A stretch of 64,000 bases of DNA from Brachypodius melanocephalos (Eukaryota > Chordata > Aves > Passeriformes > Pycnonotidae). Below are positions 23,701 to 37,300 of the stretch, piece by piece. The notes under the pieces are model-generated. The model searched no databases. It was not told the DNA's origin and was given only the letters and a program-made list of their open reading frames with translations. The DNA lies in assembly GCA_013398615.1 (NCBI GenBank), contig VZSR01000520.1, positions 25,255,333-25,319,332 on the forward strand, given 5' to 3'. How positions within the stretch are numbered: the stretch's first letter is position 1; each line of letters opens with the position of its first letter. The translations under genes and the position numbers were made by a program.

Positions 23701-26700
23701 AATGGAGATATAAGTTCTGAAGTTTGGGATCTCTCTGCCCTTGTGCTCTGGTCTGGGTGAACCCTGATGGGACACTTGCTCTTTTTAACTGCTTTGATCA
23801 AGCGAAAGGAGATTTCATCATTCAAACCTGGAAGGTCTTGGGGCATGCCAAGACGTATCTTGGACTAGCTGGTTGATTCCACTACCCTCCTCCATTCCCT
23901 TCACAGAGGAGAGAGAGGTCCTTCACAGCCTGGAGAGGTCCTACCCCTGGAGGGGTCAAGCAGTCTGGTTCCATAGAAGTTTTCACAGATTTCCCCATAG
24001 TGGTCATTGGAAGAAGAGGGGCAGAATGCACCCACCTTAACTCCAGCTTCTGCCACCATTTGAAGATTTTCTTGGTGCCCAGGATGTAGTGCCACAAAAG
24101 TGCCCTCCAAGACTGCACACAACTCTCTCTCTGTGCTGGCATTGTGCAGGAACAGAGAAACAACAGTTAGCAAAAAATAAGATCTGTTAGTCATACATTC
24201 CTTTTTACAGGTTAGGGTGCTTTTCCCTGCTCAAGATATAGTGAAAAATGTTCCATCTTCTGGGAGTTTCAGTCTAAATTCATACACGTAGGGTGAAGTC
24301 AAACCTTATGTAATACTTATGTACAAGTATATGTTGTGGGCAGGTTCAAATACTGCAAAATGAGGTTAGTTTTTATTTTCTAAGGGCTCAGAGCTGTGAG
24401 AATAGGGAGGCTTGTTAACCTTGTAAGCAAATAAGTAAGCAAAATGCCCCCCAAAACTTTGTGCAGACTTGCAGGTGTTGGAAGGCTTCAGGTGAACTGT
24501 CTGTGATCTGGACTTCATCTGACAAAGCCCTCTGCATCAGGACATGAATTTATTGCGTCTGTTCATCACCACAGCTCATTACATGGAACATCAACTGTCA
24601 CATATTTTCCAACATATTAATCTCCATCTAGGATGTGAAGTTGTTGTGAGTGCTATTTGTTATTTGATATTTCATGCTCTCAGCCTGTTCAAAAAGCTGC
24701 TTAGATAAGAAAGATCAAAATGCAGAGTGACATTTCTCTTTAAAAACCATTCTTACCGAGACTCTTGGTCTGTTAAAATGCAAGAACACCATGATAGTAA
24801 CAATGTATAAAATGTTATTTGAAAGCATGACCTGCTTCCTGCTTATCCCCTAATATCACTGTGCTTAGAGGGGGAAGAAGGCCATGTTTGGAACAGTTAT
24901 CTCCTGGGCAGGCAACAGCATCTGGTGATATTAAAATGTCATCAAATGAAAATATATGCAACAGCATCCACCTCATTTGAATATGAAATGCAAAGACACT
25001 CTGAGGCAGACAACTGCTTGTTTAGAGTGATATCTGAATACAAAGGCTGGATCATCAATAATAGATAAAGGGTTTTTTGCTTGTTGTAAATTAGAGATAG
25101 GATGGGCATTGTAGTTTTGTTTTTTAATTATTAATCACATTAGCAAGGCTGGCTTTTACAAAACACCAGGCAGAGTAAAAATGTAAAATACGAAGTGAGA
25201 AGAATTAATTTTATAATCTGACACTAGAATAAAGCATCCAAGCCTTCTATCAACTACACTGAAAATTAGATAGTAACATTCTGGTACTTCTGTCAAAGTC
25301 AAATACAGAAGCAATTGTTAAGTGTTGATAGGCAGTGGATAGAAGGTGTAATCCACTGGGAAGGTTTTGATCCAAAATGAAACAGTTTTCTACCCCTGCT
25401 AGTCAGGCAGAAATCTAATTACTCTCTTTTGATCTCTATGGAGAGGTAAACCAAGGAGTTATAGGTTATGGACAGTTTTATTGATTTTTATCTCAGAAAT
25501 CAACAAGTGCAGGCTTTACACTTTACACATACTTGCTTAGTTGGTGATAGGATCAAATATTTCAAACTGGCTTTCCCTGCTACCAAGTCAATAAGCCTTT
25601 TAGTTGTTTTGTTCCAGTTGCACTGTGGATGTTAATATTACAGAACTTCTTTGCACTTAAATGCTTTGGGGCAAAAGATTGCCAGGTTTATACTTGGGCA
25701 TTTTAAACAAAAACATAAGCATTTTCCCCATCTGCTAATTTCTGTCTTGCAGGACTGCATTGTTGTATTATGGCTGTAACTGGAGAAGCAGCTGTGTTTT
25801 TGACAAGGTAGAAAAGGACAACTGCAATTCAGATGGTAACAGCAGTGAAAACGGTTTCTGGAGTTCTCACAAGACATTTCTAAGGTAGACCTGGAGTGCA
25901 AAGGGGGAGAAAGCTTTCTGTTTCTGGAATTTCCAATGTACCTTTGAAAAATAAGACACAAACTTCACTGCTTGTATTCTAGCACTGAAATACACCTTAG
26001 TCCTTTGTCCTGTCTCTGTGAGTGCAAACATTTCCACAAATGCCCACTCTCATCGACTACAGCTTATGGAAATATTTCATCTTAAAAAACATTAGCCCTT
26101 TTTCTCCAGGCTACTTCCTTTAAATCCTAGCAATTTTGCAGGATGAGTTCAGACATGGGCCAAAATGATGGAGAGAATGCCTTGCTTTTCATGAAGACCC
26201 TATTATGGGCTTTTTTGATAAAGTGTAAATGTGTGTGAAAGATTTCACCAGTAGTCTTACCTAAAACCTTGGCATGCAATCATATCTTCAATCCAGCAAA
26301 CAGGAGTTGTGCTATCAAGTTAAAAGATGCCAAGATTTTGTGCCACCTTTTTAAAGGTATAATTATTTGGGGTCTGTTGTTAATTATACATATTCATGCA
26401 ATCTAATCAGTCTTCAAGAATGTGCATCAAGTCAGGGTCTGCTTGTTCATATACATAAAATCCAGTTATTCTCACTTAACTCCAGTGTCAGAGCCACAGG
26501 CACAGACACAAAGCCTGGGATGAGTGTATCTTCATGATTATTTTGATAGCTTCTCTTCTTCGTGTCCTGGGAGATAAGGCTGTTTCTCCCAGAGCTGCTC
26601 TTCTTCCTGAATGACTGACAACCCCTTTAGAGGAGATCAACCCCTTTTTGTGCCCTTTCACTCACTCGGAGGTTATCAGCTAAAACTGCACTCAGCATTC

Positions 26701-26969
26701 AATCACATCTTTCCCCTGTGGCTGTAACTCCTGTTAACACAATTAACCTTCTGATGGGAACATAAAATGAATCTAGGGAGGGAAAAAGAGGAGAAATACA
26801 TTCCCATGTTAAGGATTAAATGACCTTAGTGCTTATAGCAGTGTCTTTTCACCTCTCTCTCTTCCACAACATTGTGTGCAAGCGGCTATTAGCAAGAAGT
26901 CGCCTCTCACAAAATTCTTCCTAGTAATCCCAGCAGTTCTTATTTTATCAGTGTTTTTTAGGGTTTTGT

Positions 26970-27000
<31 letters not shown>

Positions 27001-30000
27001 AGGTTAATGGAAACTATTATGAAACACAAAACTAGATAGACAAATACAAATTTATAATTGTGTTTTGGTTTGCTTACATGCCTTCCTCCCACCAAAAAAC
27101 CCCATCTAAATCTGAAAGATACTGTTTGACAGCCAACACTTCCCTTTTCTTTGACAGGAGGGCATGATGGGGACAAATAATATCTGTCGTCTTTTGGGTG
27201 CCTTTTTCTGTGGCGGCATTTTTAAATGATAAACAAACCCATTGTAAGCTCATGTTTGTTCTCATTCCCTGGCTGTGTTTCTGTACTGAGCTCTGTATAA
27301 CTCTGCATGTGTGCCCCTGACTGTGCCCTGGTGTGTGCCGACTCTACGCGTGTTTTAGCCACAGTATTTTTGAGGAATCTGAGTATACTCCCCGCAACTC
27401 TCCTGAAACTGAGATATGAATTTTCATCCAAATATTCCCTCTTTAACTGCCTGTCTGCTCCGTGGGTGGCTCATTGTCCTGAAGAGCCAGGGGTCTGAGA
27501 TGAAGGCCAGCAATGCCTCCTTGGGCACCAGGCACAGGCTGGAACCTGTGGCACCAATGGTGCTGTGAAGGCCTGGTGCTGAAAAAATTCTAATCTGGCT
27601 CTGGTTCTCACTCTGGTTATCTTGAGCAAGCTAATGCTCTGCCCTGCATTGCTCTGCAAAAATATTCGTGGAGAATTTCCCCTCAGTTTTAAGTCCTTGT
27701 ATAATGAACTGGCCATCTATTTGAGCTGCTGAGGCAAAGCACCTGGAGGACACCCCCTTGGGCCCATTGACTCCCAGTGGTGAGGCTGAGAGTGGAACAG
27801 GGCTGGAAGGTACTTGTTCTCTGACTGACAGTCTATACCCACTCTGTGTTCAGGAGAAGGACTTGTAGATTCTGGGCTTTTTGAGTTTCTCTGATCTTGC
27901 CTATCCTTAAGCAGGTACTTGGCTCCAGTATGATTTTACTCCAGATGTTTGCAGGTTGTGGTGAAATTTGTAACTGGACAAGGGATGGAAAATCAACATC
28001 ACTTTTCTAGTACAGACACATCCCCAAGCACACAGTGGCTTAACTAAGTTACATGAGATGAAGACATTTTGTGTTCTCCTGTAAGATTACAATAATGCTG
28101 ATTTTGACTCCACCCCGTTTATCAGGTGTGCATAAACACAATAAGTGGCCAAGTCTAGCTGCAAAGATATGCCTGCACTCTGCGTCTGTTGGTTGAATGA
28201 GTTTTGTGCAATGGCTCTGGGGACAGATTTAGGGGACTTTCATCATTGTAGTGTCTTTGCAGCTGGACACAAGTGCCTTCTACTGCTGAAGAAGAGCCAA
28301 GGGAACTCTGTGGATCTTCCAGTTGCAGATGAAGCTGCTATAGGGCTTGCAAAAGAAGGCCAAGGAAACACAGCTGATGGGAAAAGGAAGATGCAAGGAT
28401 ATTCAGCTAACAGCTAAAGATTGGGCTAATTTTCACTGTAGGTTTTTTTCTCTATTTCATCCCTTTTTTCTCTTTTCAGTTCAGATGTGTTAGTTGTTCA
28501 CCTATCCTTGTCCTGAGAATTGATTGTTGCATCCGTGGGAGATTGCTGGCATGAAGGAAACACTGAGAGTAATTAAAGTGAGGAGGGCTGATGTCAGGAT
28601 TGCTTCTCCTTTTCAAAGGAACTACGAACTTCACCAGAAAACAGTTTCATTTCAGAGCAAATTTCATTCCAGTGGAGGCAGTATCCAGTTGCCCAATTGA
28701 AATATGTCTTGTAAGTGTTGCAGTGTAGTGCTGTAGCAATGGATCATTGACAATCACCAATTCTGTGGTGATCGCCCTTAAGGTAAGGATGCAGCAGGAG
28801 GATTGCACACAGAAATACCAATAAAGGCTGAGGCAAGGTTCATGACCCTGTGAGCCTGGCTCACACCAGGATGCTGTGGCTTGCTTGTCATGAGATGCCA
28901 GTTAGCCATTGTCCTTCCCCACACAACTGCCCCAGTTCTCATCTTCTTACACGTTTCTGCTGCTATATCTTTAGAGAACACAGAACCTCTGTGTGTTTGT
29001 GGGTGTCACGATGAAGTGGCCCCAACAAGATGCACTGTGTGACAGGGCAAGGGCTGCACCCAGGACATGGGGTGCAGAAGTGCTTCCTGCTGGGCTGAGC
29101 CAGCTGGGAAGCCCATAACCAGCATGGTGGTGGGTTGAGGGCAATGCCATAAGCTTGGGATTTCCCACTGGGGAGAGAGACATGGATGTAAACCAAATGG
29201 CTGTAAAAATGTGAATGCAGGACATACTAAGCAACTCCTGTCCTCCCGAAAGACATGTGTGCTGGGGTGTTATGTTAATCTTGAAAGGATATAGCCTCCA
29301 GCTCATCCCATTGTTGAAAAGGATTAAGCCTCTGTGATGGGCACTTAGGGATTATGGTTCAGCATCCAAAGAGGGATGCACCCGGACTGACTTATGGTGT
29401 TTAAGGGCTTTATGCCTTCACTGAACACCTAGAGCTGTTACAATTTCTTTTGCCTTGTTTCTGGAAATGTCAGGACAGATACTCTTAATCTTTCCATGTC
29501 CCACTGAAATGCAGATCATCATGAACTCTCTGTCCCTGGATCCACACACAGATGTGTTATTAAAAAGCAGTATTTGAGACCTGGCGTCATGTGTTCTCTG
29601 CTAAACTTGGTCACCTTTATGCAGAGCAGCTACCATATGTGTCCTGCTGTATTGCATGAGACCCACAGCTATTTCAGGTAGATGTGTCACCAATCATCTC
29701 CCACAACAACCTCACTGTATTTTACAGTCCACAGCACTTCAGATTATTTCTTCATGTAAAAGTTCAGTGTTGTGGTCCAGCCCTTGGGAATTAGTGTCTG
29801 AGTTAGCTCTGCAGTACAGGGGTGATGTGGTTATCAATCCTTCTGATAGAGCTGGAGCAGTCACTGACTGGTGGGAGGGCTTGTGCACTACTACATAATA
29901 CATCAAATCTCTGGCGTGGCAGCTTCTTCAGACGAGGAAATAAATTTTTTAGTGTCCCATGTGCCTCTGTGCAGGACTCTGTCATTCCACAAGCTGGGGA

Positions 30001-30379
30001 TCTGCTTACCACCATCAGGGAACTCAACCAAAGGTGGAGAAAGTTAGACTTAGTTATGCTGAAACATGTGACCTGCTTAACACAAATGTAGGCTTTTGTA
30101 AAAGAGTCTTCTTATACAGTCTGGAGGGAAAAAAAAGCAAAAAAAACCCAAAAAACCAGCCTAACTGGAAATTAACTAAAACAATTCTGTGATATAGATT
30201 ATTTCCTCTTCCTCATCTTCAGGTGGAAGTAGTGGGACAACCTCCTGCACCAACGACTGTGAGAAAGTTATACCTTCATCTATTTTTTCATTGAGATGAG
30301 CTCCTTTTATTATAACTCCAGAGTGTAGCTGAGTCTGTACAGTCTTGACTATCCACTGCTGTTTTACACTCTGCATTCA
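20761..30379. other. Intergenic DNA, no gene seen
   Basis: About 9.6 kb of AT-rich DNA with only scattered short open frames. Features: a 14-base A run at 23051-23064 and a (GTT)n microsatellite at 26968-26998. A region at 23880-24190 is open on the minus strand for 97 codons, but I cannot link it to a protein or transposon. No splice-bounded coding exon was recognised. Confidence 0.6.
26968..26998. repeat. (GTT)n microsatellite
   Basis: About ten GTT units. Read on the minus strand it gives a run of CAA codons, which explains an apparent poly-glutamine open frame there. Confidence 0.92.
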
Positions 30380-31377
30380 ACAGCTCAGAGTCACAATGGA
30401 CATTAGTGACAAGTGATGTCTCTCAAGGGCCTGTATTGGGACCAGTGTTATTTAAGATCTTCATTAATTACATAGATGAAGTGTTCAAGTGCACCCCCAG
30501 CAAGTTTGCAGATGACACCAAACTGAGTGGTGCTGTAGAAGCACCTGAAAGACAAGGTGCCATCCAGAGGGACCTGGACAAGCTCAAGTAGTGGGTGTAC
30601 AGGAATCTCCTGAGGTTTAACACAGCCAGGTGCTGGTGCTGCTCCTGGGTTGGGGCAATCCCCAGTACCAGCACAGGCTGGGGATGCACAGATGGAGAGC
30701 AGCCCTGCCCAGAAGGGCTTGGGGGTGCTGCTGGTGAGAGGCTGGACATGACCCAGCCATGGGCACTCCCAGCCCAGAGAGCCAAACGTGTCCTGGGCTG
30801 CATCCAAAGCAGCGTGGGCAGCAGGGCCAGGGAGGGGATTCTGCCCCTCTGCTCTGCTGAGAGCCCACCTGGAACACTGCATCCAGCTCTGGGTGCCAGC
30901 ACAGGAACGACATGGTGGAGTGACTCCAGAGGAGGACCACAAGATGGTTGTAGGGATGGAACACCTCTCCTATGAGGAAAGGCTGAGGGAATTGGAGTTG
31001 TTTAGCCTGGAAAAGGCTTATGGGTGACCTAATTGTGGCCTTCCAGTACCTGAAGGGAGCCTGCAAGAAAGATGGAAAGGGACTTTATACAGGGGCATGT
31101 GATGACAGGAGAAGAGGGAATGACTTCAAACTAAAAGAGGATGGGCTTAGATTAGACATTAGGAAATCTGCACTGTGAGAGTGGCGAGGCACAGGAACAC
31201 ATTGCTCTAAGAAATGGTGGGTGCCCCATCTCTGGAAGCGTTCAAGGCCAGGCTGGATGGAGCTCTGGGCACACTGCCTGGTGTAGTGAAAGGTGTCCTT
31301 GCCCATGGCAGAGGGTTTGGAATGAGATGATATTTGAAGTCACTTCCAACCTAGGCCATTCTAGGACTCCATGATTA
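30380..31377 (+). mobile_element. CR1 LINE, 5'-truncated, ~1 kb
   Basis: Plus-strand CR1 copy. It covers the end of the reverse transcriptase open frame and the 3' untranslated tail. The frame 30406-30591 includes the RT catalytic-region motif FADDTKL (30505-30525), after which a TAG interrupts it. Further along are the usual CR1 stretches 'atccagagggacctggacaa', 'cacctctcctatgagg' and 'ggaaaggctgaggga'. It ends in the characteristic 3' terminus near 'aggccattctaggactccatgatt'. Frameshifts and stops show it is an inactive relic. Confidence 0.93.
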
Positions 31378-34300
31378 TCAAGTTTTGCTCATCTGAGCGG
31401 AAGCTCAGAAAACAACAGAGAAAACAAGAGAAGATGCTAATAGTGTTGAAACTTCTGTTTCAAAACATCTGCTGTTCTCCATTTTTCTTGGCTTTTGCTT
31501 CCCACCCTTTTCATTCTAAAATTTCTTGATGAAACAGATGTAAAACCCACTGGTCTGCATTTCAGAAAGAAGTCTTTAAACTTTCAAACATGGGAGACAT
31601 TTTCACCTATATTTTCCATGCACAAAAACTGCAATGGAAAAATATCAGAGCAAAAATTGGCAGTGTGTGCCTGGAGGTCCCTTTGAAAAAAACGGACTCA
31701 TTCAAAAGTATATTTCACCCTTAGTCCTAAATAACTGGTTTATGTTCCAGGTGAATTTCTGCAGCAATTTGCAGTTCTACTTTTTCAATTATCCATTTTT
31801 TCCCCTATTGTGATCTTATTCATTTCCATTTACTTCTGCAAAGTCTTTTTTTTTCGTGTTCACAGTGCCATTATGCCTTTCCTGACTATTTCTTTGGAAT
31901 TAAGTGCTCGGTTCTTTATCTTTTCATCATTAATTACTGATGTCTTATTGACCTCTGCTTTGTAAGCGACCGTGTCATATTTCTATTTCCTATCTTTTAG
32001 GCTTGTTTAAGATATTTTCTCTCTTTAATGACCTGCTCTGAATAGCTTTGTTCTTGTTTTTCAGTCATTTCCCAGAATGGCCACACAGCCAAATCTTTGC
32101 CTTCCTCTCTTGTTTTTCATCTTGTCTGTGCTGTATCAATGGCCTAGTTAAAAATGTATTTTGCAGCTCGCTGAGGCTAAACCTCACTGCATTTTTATAA
32201 TTCTGCTGATTACAATCTCAAAAACCTTTTGCTATGACTGTGCACCAGTTAGAACCTCTCTGTTGAGGGCCAGAGGCAGTTGGGTATGAACTGAAGTGAG
32301 TGCTGCTTTTAGAGCTGGGGTTTGGTTTAGAAGAACAGGAACAGAAGCCATGAAAGTGGGATTACTGAAATGTTAGTTTAAATGGCTGAGAACTTTTCCT
32401 GTGTAAAGGTTCTGAGCTTTATTTGTCAAGATCTTCAGTGAGATGGGTGATACTTTGGTACTTCAGGAAGACTCAAACCTGTTATTAGGTATCAAAATTA
32501 CTTCTTGGACTGGTTCCACATATACCATTTCACCGTGCCTTACAGTGGCATTTTCATTTGCTTCTTCCTTTTTAATAATTCTCCAAGGTTGTTTTTTTTT
32601 TTTAATTTTATGATTGAAAATATTCAAATAGTTCATAAATTATTTTCCTGTCTTTGCCAAATTTCCCATTAGCATCAGTGGAATCTCATTTAGCAGGGAA
32701 GGTTAGACTCCATCATCACCTCTCAGTATTCCTTTCTCAAGGAGTGATGGCTAGGAAGGAAGGCCAGCTGTTTTTTTCAAAACTATGAGAGTGCTGGGCC
32801 TGGTTGCTGAAATATATTTAATATATGTGTAAGGGGAGACCTGATACATGCAGGCATTTGCTGTCATTTATTCTTTTAAATAAATAACTGAGTATAATGA
32901 GTCTCAGCCACAGAATGAACATAATGAACCTCCAAAAAAGATGTTGTCTGAGAGCAATATTTACCAGTGAGGAAGGGATTGTTACAGAAACGAGAATTGT
33001 TTAGACGTTAGCGGGTGAGGTAAGAATCTATTAAAGGAATTAAAAGCAAAGATGACTCATCACACATTTCTGCTTATTTGTAAGAGACACATGAAAGGCA
33101 GGGATTTCAAAACATTTGTATTAGAAAAACATCAATAACAAAGCCCCCTGATTTAATTTTTCAGTCTCACAGGCTTCAAAAGAAGATGTGACTTTTCCAC
33201 ATCTGCCTTGAAAAACACACAGCGCTGGAAACTAGAAAAGGCTCGCTTTGCTTCGCTACATTTAATTTTTAGATTGGTCACCTATAGGTGGTATTTACAT
33301 CATTTTCTTCTCTGCAAAAATCTAGGAACTGTTTTTTGTTGCATTGAGAGTCTGGTTTCTGATATGTCTCAAAGGGGAAAGTGCTTTTCCTGCCGCTGCT
33401 GCCGAGGCTCCTGCGGCTTGCCGAGGAAAGCCTGCCTCACCTCCTGCTCACCCCTTGCTCCCTTCTCCAGCCAGCCCACTGCTCTCCCTGCTAAGAAAAT
33501 CCCTCTGGAACAGAGATCAAGGGAGTCAATCAGCTCTCTGTGTTTTGCTTTCTCTGTCCTGGGCAGGAGACGCTTGCAATGGGTTTGTGTAACCATTTAG
33601 GCACGATACGGCAGGGCCGGGCTTTTATAAGGTTATGTGGGTACTGGAGCAAAGTCTCATAGCACAGCTGTGGTAAAAAATTGGCCTTAAAATGTTTTTC
33701 GTAGTAGGATACAGATAATATTGATACTATAATATTATATAATTAATATAATATAAATACAGAATTTTTATGTGTATCTTTGCTATAGGAGGATAATAGA
33801 TAACATAGGAACAAAAGCAAGAAACAGAGAAAGAATTGAAAGCAGAGGAGAACGTGCACACAAAGAAGCAAGGTGTTGGCCAGTGCAGTGACTATGTTAG
33901 GGGAAAAAAGGAGATACAGTTTAGCGAGTCTCAATCTCTTTTATTGCACCACTTAAGTTTTGCTGAACAATATTATTTCAGATGTCTCCTGTAAATCCAT
34001 CATCTATTAAAACAGCCCTTGAAAATGAACTGGTTTGTAGGAGCTCCTGCTCATTTTGACAGGGCAATCAGTAAAGTCCTGGCATGGTGCAAAGTGGCAG
34101 TAATCTGCCTAGAGCAGGAGAGGGACCTCAAGGACCAAACACACTTATAAGCTGTGCAGCAGCTGGGAAAGAGGGAGCCAGGGAGGAGAGGGAAGAGTGA
34201 CCCGGCTGTTCCCCAGGTGGGACAGAGCCGCTTGACGGAGCAGTGCTGGGGAGAGCTGCAACACTGCTGCAGTGCTGCTGCTCCTCTCCCTTCCCCCGTG

Positions 34301-37300
34301 CCTGCCTTGGCAGAGCCCAGAGAAACCCAGTGGTGACAGGCAGAGCCCTGCAGCTCTCTGCCTTGGATGAGAAGTGCCACACATTCAGGAAATTTAAGCT
34401 GTGCTGAACTCAGGGCTGCAGGGTCAGCGTCAAACTCCTACCAGACTTCTCCAGTCCATGGGCACATTCCCGAGGATGAGAAGGGTAGGCAAGGGGAGAG
34501 AGGACAAAAGGGCCAAGAAGGTTCTGAGATCTCACATCCTTCTTTAAAAGGTGCTCTCAGGTCTAGCAAGGTCAGCAGAAAGTGAAGGGAGCTACTTTGT
34601 GTTGTGGAGGCATCCTCCCCATGGCCTGAAACAGCACCATGTCCTTCCTGCACAGGCTGGGTACAGTAGGCACTGAAACAAAAACAGACTTTTGGGGACT
34701 TTGCTTTTTAGGAAAAAGTCATTCCTTTCTAAAGTGTAACTTTGTGTGGAGAGAAAAAAAAAAGAAAATAATTGTCATTTTGAGAATTAAGAAAAACTGT
34801 TTATTTTAATGACACTTTTAAGGTGTACAATTTAAAAATGCCAAACTGCATTTTCCCTCCCACTTAAAGGTTCAATAAGCCATATAAACATGTACCAGAC
34901 GTAGGGCATTTCAACCCAGGAACCAAATGTTTTCAGATTCATCAGGCTCTAAGAAAAATGCCTTTAACCTAAGAAATACCACGTAGCCATAGGAGTTGCT
35001 GCCATGTTTCTTACAACACAAGATGCTTATTTTATAAGTCCTAACTCTGACATTCTTTATTTCGATTTTCATTTCTGATACAGTTCTGTTTGTTTATCTT
35101 CCAACTGAACATACCGTGCTTCTGTTTAACTGTCTATTTATAGTCATAAGAGAAATAAACATATAAAATAAATGCATCTTGATGCATAGCTGTGCAGCAG
35201 TACAGATGTTTTATTAATGAAAATGAATCCAGCTTTTTGTAAGTCATGGCAGCAATATAACGTATCATTGTTTGCTTCTCTGCTAGATGGTCCCTGCTGT
35301 TTTTACATAGAAATTCCTGTAATACTTAAAGGACATCTGGAAGAATTCAGCCAATTAATCGAATTCACGCAGGAGCTAGGCTAATGGCTGTCTGAAAGGC
35401 AGATTACATTAAATCAAACTTGCAATATGAATGAAAGTACTTAATCATACATGCAACATTCATTAGACGTGGCACAGCAAGTGTTTTGATTACTTTAATG
35501 AAAGATCAGGTAAAGTGCATCAACTGAACAGATTGAAGAGACAGCATGCTTACAAATGTTTGATTATGTTGACTATCAACAGAAACAGTGCCAGTAATTT
35601 ATAGCAAAACATATTTGGAGGAGGAGGAGCAGGAGGATGGAGCTGGTGAACTTGGGAGGCAAACTGAAATTTAGGCCTTGCCTCCAAGCACTTTAATTAA
35701 TATTTAGGATAGCAAGACTTTAATCAAATGTCACAAAAGAAGCAAAACAAATGTAAGTGGAGAATCCTGCATGGCAGCTGCTAGGGATTGTTATATTAGC
35801 AGTACTTGGAGCGTGATGCTGGTTTTGAGTCCCCTCTCCTGGCTTTGAAGTGAAGAGGACTAAGTCCTAAGTGGAAAAAATAATTTCAAAACAAAGAGAT
35901 ATATGCTTGATGATTTTGGCTTGGTGCTGCTTTTCCCCTGGGTTCTGCTAGAACCATCCTCCTATCACCACTGTCCTTGCCTTCTGTGCAGGCACTGGCA
36001 CCTGGAGAGGGGAGGGATGTAAAGAGGAGCTTTGGTTTTAGATCATGCTGAAGCAATGATGCATTTTCCCTTTTCCTACCTCATCAGCCAGCAAAGAATT
36101 TTGCCATTGCCCTTCAGGGTTGCACATGGGTGTTCACCCACAAAAAAGAAAGAGAGAATCTCCATGCTGACACACCTGCCAAGAGCTGGCACTGCAACCT
36201 CACCTCTCTGAAGCTTCCTGCACAATGGGCATTTGCCAGGTCTCATCTGGGAATGAACAAAGTGGATGGGCTCAGAAACTGGAAGTGCATTGTCAGAAAA
36301 GAGCAGCAGCTCTCTGCCTCCATGCCGCCTTTCCTTTGCCCTCTTCTGTCACACTCCCTATAAAGAGATTAATCACTATTTCCTTTTGAGAGTATCATCC
36401 TCCTTGTTGCTTTTCTGACATGCAGGCACCCAGCTCAGATGTGGTTTATTTCCTTGTAATGCAATTTTTCAGCTTGTTCCTTTTGGATGCTGCTCTGCCC
36501 AGATGTTTCCAGCCATCTTTCCATGTTGGTTTGCTTGTCCTCTCCCACCCCTGCCACTGGTTTTCCTTCTCAGCATCTCCCATGCTCCATCTGCCCCTTT
36601 GCAGCTCTTGCTGGCAGTGGTGGCTCCTGCACTGCTCTGCACCTTATTCCACAACAAATCCTGCCATTCCTTTCAGTAGGCAAGCAAAGATGCAGTATCA
36701 TACTTCTGTCAGGAAGTGCCTCCAGCTCTGGTGGGAAAAGGACCTGGGAATTTGGTGTGACCTGAAGAAAATGGAGGGAGAAATAGAGAGGGTATCATGG
36801 AGTAGGGGTGGCAGGAAGTTCTTGGGCAGCAGCCCTGGGGAATTACCTGTTGCACCTCTGAGTCAGAGGAATTTTATTGAATAAGGTGGCCTTAGAACAG
36901 GGACACGAAAGAATTATTGGGGTTAGGAGGGGAAAGGAAAAAAATGTAAATATTTTCCTGTGGGCTCAGCACCCTGCATCACATCCCCGCAGAACTGAAT
37001 ACACTCCAGTGCCAGCACAAGAGCAGGATGAAGTGTGACCATAACAAAATTAAGTATTTGTGGCTGTGATTCATCTGGTCCTGATCTCTGCTCTCTGAAA
37101 TCCTCCTATACTGAGAGGGAATTTTTCAGAAATTAGGCAACCAACATGTTTCTCTGTCCTGCCTAAACTTTACTGGAGGTAGGCATGGAATTTCCCAGTC
37201 CAGCATCCCACTCTCCTGCTGTCTTGTCTTCTGGTCTCTTCAGTTGTTGCTCTCTTTGCACACAGAACATCCAGCTGTCTGCACACACACCTGCCCCAAG

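Noticed and set aside
23882..24194. 97-codon minus-strand open frame
   Set aside because: No recognisable domain, no splice signals and no transposon match.
26958..27176. Poly-glutamine protein on the minus strand
   Set aside because: It is the (GTT)n microsatellite read backwards, with no coding context.
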